A DNA stretch of 19,066 nucleotides from an uncultured Eubacteriales bacterium (GTDB taxonomy: Bacteria; Bacillota; Clostridia; Oscillospirales; CAG-382), in NCBI GenBank assembly GCA_900548115.1, contig URJL01000043.1:1-19066 (forward strand). The letters are read 5' to 3'. Positions within the stretch are counted from its first letter, which is position 1, and every line of letters starts with the position of its first letter. The notes below the pieces were generated by a model. It saw only the letters and a list, made by a program, of their open reading frames with translations. It had not been told where the DNA came from and made no database searches. A program made the translations under genes and the position numbers. Below, piece after piece: positions 8,297 to 14,870 of the stretch.

Positions 8297-9799
8297 GTGA
8301 ACAAAGCTCCCGAAAAACCGAACGCCGTGCGCGAGGAAAGAGAGAAAAGGGCGGAAAAGAAAAAAGAAAAAAAAGCAAGATCCGCGCGAAAAAAAGCGCA
8401 AAACAAAAGCGCGGCGGTTCTGACCTCCGATTTTTCCCGCATTAAGTATACGTACAAAGAGGGCAGCGGCAAGCGCCCGACCGCGCCCCTGCGCCCTGCG
8501 GCGAAGCCGCCGCGAAGATTGTATTCTCCCATCGAAGCGGACGAATTGAAGCGTCGCGCGGGGCTTACCGCCCCCACGCCGCGCAACGCCAAAACACGAC
8601 GTGCACGCCGTTCAATTCTCGCTCCCGCCCCTCTGCCGCCGACCGTTTCGAAAAATCCGCTTCGGCGCAAGATCGTGGGCTTTTTGACCGAAATACGCGA
8701 GCATTTGTCGCATCTCGATTATATCACCGTGGGACTTACCGCCGCTCTTTCGATCATCGGAATTTTGGCGGTTCACAGCGCGACGCTGACAAAGGGCACG
8801 TCGCGCTTCGATATCATGCAGATCGGCATGACGACGGTCGGATTCGGACTGATGCTGCTTTTGTCCTTTGTCGATTACGACAGCCTGACCAAAAATTTTC
8901 GCTGGGTTTTGATATTAAACTGCGCCATGCTCTTGTTTACGGCGATCTTCGGCACGGGCGCCGACGGCGGAGGGGATACCAACCACAACTGGGTGCGCTT
9001 CGGACCGATCGGAATTCAGCCCGCCGAGATCGGCAAGATCCTTTATATCATCACGTTCGCCTCGCACATCGACAACGTAAAGCACCGTATCAATCACATA
9101 AAAACCCTTTTCGGGCTGATGCTCCATGCGGGGCTTGTGATCGGACTTGTTTTGATGGAAAAGGATACGGGACAGGCGACGGTGTATTTTGTCATCACGG
9201 CGGTCATGCTGTTTGCCGCGCGGCTCAGTCTTTGGTATTTTGCCGCGGCGGGCGTTGCGGGACTTTCGCTCGCGCCGATCCTTTGGCAGCACCTCGATCT
9301 TTATCAGCAGGAGCGGATATTGGTCGGCTTTAACCCCGAGCTTGACCCGCTTTACCGCGGATATCAGGCGATCCAAAGCAAGACCGCCATCGCGGCGGGT
9401 GGGCTTACGGGTCTCGGATACCGCAAGGGACTTGTGACGCAAACGACGCTTCTTCCCGCAAAGCAGACCGATATGATCTTTGCCGTCATCGGAGAAGAGG
9501 CGGGCTTTGTCGGCGCGATGGGAACGATCCTTTTGCTGTTCGGGCTTGCGGCGCGCCTTTTCCGAAACGCACTTTGCGCCGATAAAACGGCGGGTGCGCT
9601 CATCTGCGCCGGCGTCGGCGGTATGATCCTGTATCAAAGCATAGAAAATATCGGTATGTGCCTCGGGCTTTTGCCCGTTATCGGCATAACGCTGCCCTTT
9701 GTCAGCTACGGCGGCTCGTCGGTGCTCGGCATGTATCTTGCCATGGGCGTGGCGCTGTCGGTGTACGCAAAGAATAACCGCCTGTATTTCGGGGGTTGA
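8297..9799 (+). CDS. SEDS family glycan polymerase (FtsW/RodA/SpoVE type) with basic N-terminal extension
   Basis: The 500-residue product belongs to the SEDS family, the membrane glycosyltransferases that polymerise lipid II into peptidoglycan together with a class B PBP. The membrane core starts near residue 139. Motifs include FGPIGIQPAEIGK (235-247), EKDTGQATVYF (288-298), GYQAIQSKTAIAAGGLTGLG (355-374), LPAKQTDMIFAVIGEEAGF (386-404, with the expected catalytic-type Asp392) and GITLPFVSYGGSS (463-475). Before it lies a 138-residue extension rich in Lys, Arg and Pro, which the core family does not need. The start is GTG at 8297, 8 bases after AAAGGAGG. I cannot tell elongation (RodA) from division (FtsW) or sporulation (SpoVE) roles; no PBP gene is adjacent. 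A hairpin array begins 18 bases after the stop. Confidence 0.93.
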   Translation: MNKAPEKPNAVREEREKRAEKKKEKKARSARKKAQNKSAAVLTSDFSRIKYTYKEGSGKRPTAPLRPAAKPPRRLYSPIEADELKRRAGLTAPTPRNAKTRRARRSILAPAPLPPTVSKNPLRRKIVGFLTEIREHLSHLDYITVGLTAALSIIGILAVHSATLTKGTSRFDIMQIGMTTVGFGLMLLLSFVDYDSLTKNFRWVLILNCAMLLFTAIFGTGADGGGDTNHNWVRFGPIGIQPAEIGKILYIITFASHIDNVKHRINHIKTLFGLMLHAGLVIGLVLMEKDTGQATVYFVITAVMLFAARLSLWYFAAAGVAGLSLAPILWQHLDLYQQERILVGFNPELDPLYRGYQAIQSKTAIAAGGLTGLGYRKGLVTQTTLLPAKQTDMIFAVIGEEAGFVGAMGTILLLFGLAARLFRNALCADKTAGALICAGVGGMILYQSIENIGMCLGLLPVIGITLPFVSYGGSSVLGMYLAMGVALSVYAKNNRLYFGG

Positions 9800-9824
9800 T
9801 TTTTGCTCTCCTTTGTGTTATACT
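9796..9824 (+). promoter_or_regulatory. Possible promoter for the hairpin array and rnpB
   Basis: TTGATT (9796-9801) and TATACT (9819-9824) are separated by 17 bases, matching the consensus at 4/6 and 5/6. The -35 overlaps the stop codon of the SEDS gene and the -10 lies in the left arm of the first hairpin. The expected start near 9831 falls in that hairpin's loop, so the transcript would carry the rest of the array as a 5' leader of rnpB. I see no better promoter between here and the RNA. TATACT is also part of a palindrome, so the match may be accidental. Confidence 0.35.
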
Positions 9825-10042
9825 TGCACCGTAGGTGCAAGTATAAGCTGCCCGCAAAGCGGGCAATTTAGCTGAACTTTGCGAAGCAAAGTTCAATTTT
9901 GCTGCCGACGAAGTCGGCAATTTCGCCTGCGGCGAAGCCGCGATTTAGCTAAAATTCGTGAAACGAGTTTTAATTGCCGCCTGCGCGCCCGGCGAAATGC
10001 AGCCCGCTCCGCGGCTGCGCGAAATTGTGCGCTGCGCGCACA
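9818..10042. repeat. Periodic array of about nine small hairpins
   Basis: Nine inverted repeats follow one another with centres at 9832, 9857, 9884, 9911, 9935, 9961, 9986, 10009 and 10034, so the pitch is 23-27 bases. Left arms and loops in order are: TTATACTTGCACC/GTA, GCCCGC/AAA, GAACTTTGC/GAA, GCCGAC/GAA, GCGGC/GAA, AAAATTCGT/GAA (one G-U pair), a decayed unit at 9978-9994, GCAG plus CCGC/TCC with one bulged C, and TGTGCGC/TGC. The first stem is 13 bp and perfect. Stems differ in sequence, yet loops are 3 bases and early linkers are near-identical (AATTTAGCT, AATTTTGCT, AATTTCGCCT, GATTTAGCT). Covarying arms point to selection for, or generation as, a folded form in DNA or RNA. None is followed by a T-run, so these are not ordinary terminators. 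Confidence 0.85.
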
Positions 10043-10069
10043 GCGAAAATCATAAGGAAAAATCTTTTC

Positions 10070-10441
10070 CAAGGGGACCGAGCCAAACGGTCGTGCGACT
10101 GCAGGCGAAAGCGGCAGCGTAAGGAAAGTCCGGGCTTCACAGAGCGAGGATAACGGATAACGTCCGCCGAGGGTGACCTTAGGGAAAGTGCAACAGAAAA
10201 GTACCGCCGCGCCGCACGGCGCGGTAAGGATGAAAAGGCGAGGTAAGAGCTCACCGACGAGATGGAGACATTTTGTGCCGTGTAAACCCTATCCGAAGCA
10301 ACGCCTTCGGGATCGAAAGCGGTTTTGCTTTCGCTGTTGGCTCGACAGAATTCCCGATGGCGGCAAAGAGCTTTGCGGCAACGCAAAGACAAGATAGATG
10401 ACCGTTCACGACAGAACCCGGCTTACGGCTCGATCCTCTTG
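10070..10441 (+). ncRNA. rnpB: RNase P RNA, bacterial type A
   Basis: This is the catalytic RNA of RNase P, which trims tRNA 5' leaders. The universal core is clear: AAGGAAAGTCCGGGCTTCAC at 10123-10142 (5' side of P4), GCAACAGAAAAGTACCGCC near 10190, GGTAAGGATGAAAAGGCGAG followed by GTAAGAGCTCACC, GTAAACCCTATCCGAAGCAA near 10282, and AGATAGATGACCGTTCACGA followed by CAGAACCCGGCTTA up to 10425. P12 is a short GC-rich hairpin near 10206-10226, and P18 (10371-10388) has a 7-bp stem with a GCAA tetraloop. The order and spacing fit type A. Mature ends are estimated from P1; pairing continues outward to 10056 and 10455. The P15-P16 region looks non-canonical and includes an extra 3-nt-loop hairpin at 10334-10348. 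Together with the 5' hairpin array it probably forms one transcription unit ended at 10486-10508. Confidence 0.95.
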
Positions 10442-10485
10442 AAAAAGATTTTTCCCTTTTGAAAAAATCAAAGAACATAAACAAT

Positions 10486-10508
10486 GCGGGAGATTTTTCC
10501 CGTTTTTC
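10486..10508 (+). terminator. Rho-independent terminator after rnpB
   Basis: CGGGA (10487-10491) pairs with TCCCG (10498-10502) around a six-base loop, and TTTTTC follows directly. The stem is short but GC-rich and correctly placed about 45 bases after the RNase P RNA. An in-frame ATG at 10484 upstream of the aminotransferase gene lies inside this structure, which supports the later start at 10532. Confidence 0.6.
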
Positions 10509-10531
10509 TGCGTCAAGGAGGCGTTTTTCTT

Positions 10532-11725
10532 ATGGAATACAAAATTTCCGACCGTATGGCGGTCATGAAACCGTCGGCGATCCGTGAGATCTTTAAAAGT
10601 CTCGGCACACCCGGCGCCATTTCCTTTGCCGCCGGAAATCCCGCGCCCGAATCCTTCCCCGTGGAGGCATTCGAGAAAATTTCCGCCGACATTTTTCAAA
10701 ATAACCCCGTAACGGCGCTGCAATACAGCGTGACCGAGGGATATCCGAAGCTTCGCGAGCTTGTGAAAGCGCGCATTTCGACCAAATTCGGCATTGACGT
10801 TTCGAAAAACGAGACCATCATTACCTCGGGCGGACAGCAGGCGATCGAGCTTGCCTGCAAGGCGCTGTGCAACCCCGGCGACGCGGTGATCTGCGAAAAT
10901 CCGAGCTTTATCGGCGCGCTGAACGCGTTTCGTTCCAACGGCGCGCGCACGGTGGGTGTTGAACTTGAAAGCGACGGCGTTTCGGTCGAGGGCTTGGAAA
11001 AAGCGCTCAAAGTCGAGGGAGCAAAGGCAAAGCTTCTTTATCTGATCCCGACTTTTCAGAACCCCGGCGGGATTACGATGTCGCTCGAAAAGAGAAAGAA
11101 AGTGTATGCGCTTGCGCAAAAATACGACGTTGTGATTTTGGAGGATAACCCCTACGGCGACCTGCGCTTTGACGGCGAGGATTTGCCGACCTTAAAGAGC
11201 ATGGACACCGACGGACGCGTGATCTACTGCGGTTCGTTCTCGAAAATCCTGTCCGCCGGAATGCGCATCGGCTTTGCGTGCGGTCCCGAAGCGGTCATTA
11301 CCAAAATGGTGGTGGCAAAGCAGGTCGAGGACGTCCATACGAACATTTTCTTCCAGATGATGTGCGCCGAATACATCGAAAAATACGATCTGGACGCGCA
11401 CATTGAGACGATTCGTGCACTGTATCGCGAAAAATGTCATGCGATGCTCGACGCGCTGGAGCGCGAATTTCCGAGGGAAGTGACCTTCACCCGTCCCGAG
11501 GGCGGACTTTTCATTTGGTGTACCGTGCCTGAGAATCTCGCGCTTTCGGACTTTCTGCGTCGTTCGGCGGAGGAAAAGGTCTTTGTCGTACCGGGTACGG
11601 CGTTCAACTGTGACGAAAATGCGCCGTCTCATTCCTTCCGTCTGAATTATTCGATGCCGTCCTTTGAAGAGATCGAAAAGGGTATTGCTCTGCTCGGCAA
11701 AATTTTAAAGGAAATGCTAAAATAA
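10532..11725 (+). CDS. PLP-dependent aminotransferase (class I/II, LysN/2-aminoadipate-like)
   Basis: The 397-residue product is a cytosolic fold-type I aminotransferase that exchanges an amino group between an amino acid and a 2-oxo acid. Conserved blocks are ISFAAGNPAPESFP (substrate-side N-terminus), ALQYSVTEGYPKLRELV, ITSGGQQAIELACKAL (cofactor phosphate region), PTFQNPGGITMS, LEDNPYGDLRF and YCGSFSKILSAGMRIGF with the Schiff-base Lys238; EGGLFIWCTVP and FRLNYSMPS follow. It resembles the MocR/LysN subgroup but has no N-terminal winged helix, so it is an enzyme rather than a regulator. Substrate cannot be read from the sequence. The start at 10532 has AAGGAGG 10 bases upstream; an earlier ATG at 10484 lies in a terminator. 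The esterase-like gene follows after 39 bases. Confidence 0.92.
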   Translation: MEYKISDRMAVMKPSAIREIFKSLGTPGAISFAAGNPAPESFPVEAFEKISADIFQNNPVTALQYSVTEGYPKLRELVKARISTKFGIDVSKNETIITSGGQQAIELACKALCNPGDAVICENPSFIGALNAFRSNGARTVGVELESDGVSVEGLEKALKVEGAKAKLLYLIPTFQNPGGITMSLEKRKKVYALAQKYDVVILEDNPYGDLRFDGEDLPTLKSMDTDGRVIYCGSFSKILSAGMRIGFACGPEAVITKMVVAKQVEDVHTNIFFQMMCAEYIEKYDLDAHIETIRALYREKCHAMLDALEREFPREVTFTRPEGGLFIWCTVPENLALSDFLRRSAEEKVFVVPGTAFNCDENAPSHSFRLNYSMPSFEEIEKGIALLGKILKEMLK

Positions 11726-11764
11726 CGTTCGTATTCTGCGCGAAAGCCGAAAGAAGGTCCTTTT

Positions 11765-12511
11765 ATGATGCATTCGTTTTTGCTGATCGGTCAGTCCAAT
11801 ATGGCGGGGCGCGGTTTTCTTGCCGACGCGCCCGCGCTCGATAATCACGGGCTGTATGTTTTCCGAAACGGAAGATTTCAGCCGATGTTTCGCCCCGTAA
11901 ACCCCGACCGCGCCTTTTCGGGAACCAATCTTTCCGAGCGCTTTGCCCGCCTTTATGCCGACGCTTACGGCGTCGAGGCCGGCGTTATACCGTGCGCCGA
12001 CGGCGGAACGGCGATCCGACAATGGGAAAAAGGGTCGCTTCTTTATGACAACGCGGTAAACTGCGCCCGCCTTGCGGCGCGCACCTCGGTCATCGCGGGC
12101 GTGCTGTGGCATCAGGGCGAGACCGACTGTTACGGCGACGAGCCGAAATTTTACCGTGCGCGGCTGGAAAAGCTGTTTTGCAATCTGCGCCGCGACGCGG
12201 GTCTTGACGATGTTCCGATTGTCGTCGGCGGACTGGGCGATTATCTTCGCGATTTTACCGACGAAGAAGTCCGCCGAAATTATGCTCTCATTACCGAGAT
12301 CACGCGGGAATACGCGAAAGACACGCCGCTTGTCGCCTTTGCCGACGGAAGTGAGCTTCCGTGCAACCCCGATCATCTGCACTTTTCCGCCGCGGGACTC
12401 GAAAAGTTCGGCGAACGCTATTTTGCGGCATACGAGACCATAGCAAAAGACGCCCGCCTTGCTGTCGGCGGAACCTCCGACGAAGCCCGTACGGCGCTGG
12501 AGGCGCTGTGA
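11765..12511 (+). CDS. Sialate O-acetylesterase-like SGNH hydrolase
   Basis: The 248-residue product matches the SASA/DUF303 carbohydrate-esterase family of SGNH hydrolases, which remove acetyl groups from sugars. The nucleophile is Ser11 in LLIGQSNMAGRG. The oxyanion block reads WHQGETD (115-121), and the catalytic Asp203 and His206 lie in NPDHLHFSAAGLEKFG. It has no signal peptide, so it probably acts in the cytosol on imported or recycled sugars, which is simpler than the exported multi-domain members. AGAAGG lies 7 bases before the ATG at 11765; an ATG also follows directly at 11768. The last 20 residues are low-complexity and may be a disordered tail. It lies 39 bases after the aminotransferase gene and is followed by a terminator hairpin. 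Confidence 0.88.
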   Translation: MMHSFLLIGQSNMAGRGFLADAPALDNHGLYVFRNGRFQPMFRPVNPDRAFSGTNLSERFARLYADAYGVEAGVIPCADGGTAIRQWEKGSLLYDNAVNCARLAARTSVIAGVLWHQGETDCYGDEPKFYRARLEKLFCNLRRDAGLDDVPIVVGGLGDYLRDFTDEEVRRNYALITEITREYAKDTPLVAFADGSELPCNPDHLHFSAAGLEKFGERYFAAYETIAKDARLAVGGTSDEARTALEAL

Positions 12512-12545
12512 ACGGCGGTCGCGGCTGAATTGAATAAGTGACGAA

Positions 12546-12583
12546 AAGAGCGCCGACGAAAACCGTCGGCGCTCTTGCTTTTC
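12546..12583. terminator. Bidirectional terminator between convergent units
   Basis: A perfect 13-bp stem pairs 12546-12558 (starting AAGAGCGCCGACG) with 12564-12576 around a five-base loop. On the plus strand GCTTTTC follows; on the minus strand TTTTCG follows. It lies between the esterase-like gene (stop at 12511) and the stop of the leftward ATPase gene (12621), so it serves both transcripts. The T-runs are short, but the stem is strong. Confidence 0.8.
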
Positions 12584-12620
12584 GCAAATTTATAAAACTC
12601 AAAAATAAGGCGTTTCGTTT

Positions 12621-14843
12621 TTACATCATAAGAACCGTTCCGCCCAGCTCCTTTACCGCCGCGATCTCGCGGGTGTGGCAGGAGAAAAGAAAGATCTGGA
12701 AATGCTCGGAGACCGTTTTCAGCGCGGCAAGCGTGCGGCGCATACGGTTTTCGTCCATATGGGCAAACGGCTCGTCGAGGATCAGAACGGGGCTTTCACG
12801 GAAAAGGCTTTCGCAAAGCGCTATGCGCACGGCAAGATAGGCGGCGTCGAAGGTGCCCGCGCTGAGCTGTCCGTCCTCGCGGAAGAAGCCCTCTTTTTCT
12901 GCGCTTAATATGAATTCGGGGGTGAGCGAAAGCGTGTCGTTTTCGTTGCCCGTAAACAGGCGGAACAGCTCGCACGCACGCTTTGCGATGCGGGGCGAAA
13001 CACCGCAGCGCATCTCTTCGCACGCGTCGTTCAGCGCCGTAAGAGCAAGAGCGAGCGCGTCGGCATTTTCGTTCGCCTCGGCAAGCTGTGCCTCCAGAGC
13101 CGTCCGTTCGGCGAGAATCTCCGCGGGCTTGCGGCGGGTCGACGAGGGCGCGGCGGCGGCGCGGATATATTCTTTTTCCTTCTCGGCAAGCGGTCCGCGC
13201 GCCTTCTTCAAAAAGTCAAGATCGCGCAAAACCGTTTTTTTGTCGCGGCTCGGCACTTCGGAAAGCAGCTTTGCCTTTTCGTTCAGGCTCGGAAGATCGT
13301 TGGTCGTAAGATAAGCTTCGTAAGCGCTTTCGCGGCGGCGAAATTCGTTTTCGGCGTTTGCAAGCGCCGCAAGCTTTTTCCGCATGGTCTCGACAAAGCC
13401 GTACGGATCGTCGGTCTCTGCGCCGCATTTTGCAAGCAGTGTCTTCAGCGCCTCGACTTCGCGCCCGAATTCTTCGGTTCGCTGCGCAAGCTCGTCGGAA
13501 AGCTGTTTTTCACGTGCGGAAAGTGCGGAGAGCGCATCGCGCGCGCGGGGATAATCGTCGCAGAATTCCGCAAGTTCCGAAAGGCATGAAAAGCCGTTCT
13601 CGGCAAGATAATTTTTTGCTCCCGCACGTTTTCCGAAGAAAAGCGCCGTAAAAAGAAGAAACAAAAGTGCGCCCGCGCCCCCCGCCGCCGCGAGAATGAG
13701 CGCATAAGACGGAAGAATCTTCAGCGCAAACAGCACGGAGACACCGACGGAAAAAGCGAGAAAGCAAAGGGCGGCGACGCCGCGCGTTTTTGCCGCGGAA
13801 AAGAGGGACTTTGCACGCAAAAGGATCGTCTCGGGCTCATCGGAAAGCGTTTTGACGCGCGAAAGAAGCGTGTTTTCCTCCTCTTTTTCGGAAAGAGCGC
13901 GCCGCGCTTCGTCGAGCGCCTTTTCGGCGTCCTCCCGCTGTGCGCGCGAAAGATTGACCTTTCCCGCCGCCGAAAGAATTTCATCGAGCAATTCGGCGCT
14001 GAGCGCATCGCCCGAAAAATCGGCTTTCTCTTTTTCATAGGCCTTTTTTGCCGCGTCGAGCGCGTGTTTGCTCGCAAGCACCGCGTCGAGAACGGCTTTG
14101 GCTTCATAGGCTTCGATGTTGAGGAGTTCCTTTTCGAGAAGAGCCTGCTTTTCATCGTTGCGCTCGAGAGCTTTTTTGGTCTCCGCAAGCTTCGCTTCGG
14201 CGCCGAGCAGCACTTTGTGCGCCTCGCATTCCCGGTCGAAATCGTGACGCAGCGTGCGGATTTTATCTTCAAGCTCCGCACATTTGCCGCTTCCGCCGCG
14301 CCCGCGGTAATAATTGCGCAGATCGCGCAGCTTTTTTTCGGCTTTTTCAATGTTGACGCTCTCGTCGGCGGACAGAACGATATTCTGCACGCTCTCCGAC
14401 AGCGAATCGAGACGGTCGGCGGAAACGTCGTTCTCGCGGATATACGCCATGCGCGAAAACGCCGTGTCGTCCACCCCCAAGAATTCTTCGCCCGGGGTCT
14501 TCCCGAAGCGTCTTTCACGCCCCGTTTCCGCTTCGACGACCGAAAGAACGTTTTTTGCGCCGCTCGATCGCGAGAGCCAAAACGCCGTGCCGTCCGACAG
14601 CGTGATCTCGGCTTTGCCCGCCGCCGCGCCGCCGTTCCACGGCATAAAATGCAATTTATCGTTGCCCGCCGCGTTTCGCGCCCCTTTGGTCGGGAAGCCG
14701 TACAGCATAAATTTCAGATAAGCGGCAAGCGTGCTTTTCCCTGCTTCGTTTTCGCCGCAGACGAGGTTCAGCCCGTCGGAAAAACGAAAGGTACGGTCGG
14801 AAAGCTTTCCGAAATGGGATATTGTTACGGAATCAAATTTCAT
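12621..14843 (-). CDS. YhaN/SbcC-like AAA ATPase with coiled coils and a membrane hairpin
   Basis: The 740-residue product has an SMC/Rad50-type split ATPase. Residues 1-45 hold ITISHFGKL-like strands (here VTISHFGKL) and the Walker A motif GENEAGKST (30-38, Lys36). Long charged helices consistent with coiled coils run about 165-350 and 410-640. The C-terminal half-site has LSAGTFDAAYLAVRIAL (660 onward) and Walker B VLILDEPF with Asp690/Glu691, then FSCHTRE. In the middle, two hydrophobic helices at about 356-374 and 380-404 form a predicted membrane hairpin, typical of YhaN. Relatives act with an Mre11/SbcD-like nuclease (YhaO) on DNA ends, but no such gene is adjacent. The start has GGAG 6 bases upstream. 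It is last in a leftward unit, 27 bases after the heparinase-like gene. Confidence 0.88.
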   Translation of the reverse strand: MKFDSVTISHFGKLSDRTFRFSDGLNLVCGENEAGKSTLAAYLKFMLYGFPTKGARNAAGNDKLHFMPWNGGAAAGKAEITLSDGTAFWLSRSSGAKNVLSVVEAETGRERRFGKTPGEEFLGVDDTAFSRMAYIRENDVSADRLDSLSESVQNIVLSADESVNIEKAEKKLRDLRNYYRGRGGSGKCAELEDKIRTLRHDFDRECEAHKVLLGAEAKLAETKKALERNDEKQALLEKELLNIEAYEAKAVLDAVLASKHALDAAKKAYEKEKADFSGDALSAELLDEILSAAGKVNLSRAQREDAEKALDEARRALSEKEEENTLLSRVKTLSDEPETILLRAKSLFSAAKTRGVAALCFLAFSVGVSVLFALKILPSYALILAAAGGAGALLFLLFTALFFGKRAGAKNYLAENGFSCLSELAEFCDDYPRARDALSALSAREKQLSDELAQRTEEFGREVEALKTLLAKCGAETDDPYGFVETMRKKLAALANAENEFRRRESAYEAYLTTNDLPSLNEKAKLLSEVPSRDKKTVLRDLDFLKKARGPLAEKEKEYIRAAAAPSSTRRKPAEILAERTALEAQLAEANENADALALALTALNDACEEMRCGVSPRIAKRACELFRLFTGNENDTLSLTPEFILSAEKEGFFREDGQLSAGTFDAAYLAVRIALCESLFRESPVLILDEPFAHMDENRMRRTLAALKTVSEHFQIFLFSCHTREIAAVKELGGTVLMM

Positions 14844-14870
14844 GCGCTTCTCCTGTTTTTCCCGTTTTGG

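Noticed and set aside
9818..9846. First hairpin as a rho-independent terminator of the SEDS gene
   Set aside because: The 13-bp stem is perfect but AAGCTGCCCG follows it, with no T-run, on the plus strand.
9818..10042. Possible CRISPR array, because units recur at a regular spacing
   Set aside because: CRISPR repeats are near-identical and spacers unrelated. Here the reverse holds: short linkers are alike, stems differ, each stem is self-complementary and the pitch is only about 25 bases. No cas gene is present.
10484..10531. Earlier ATG for the aminotransferase
   Set aside because: The extra 16 codons fall within the rnpB terminator and lack a ribosome site, while AAGGAGG precedes the ATG at 10532.
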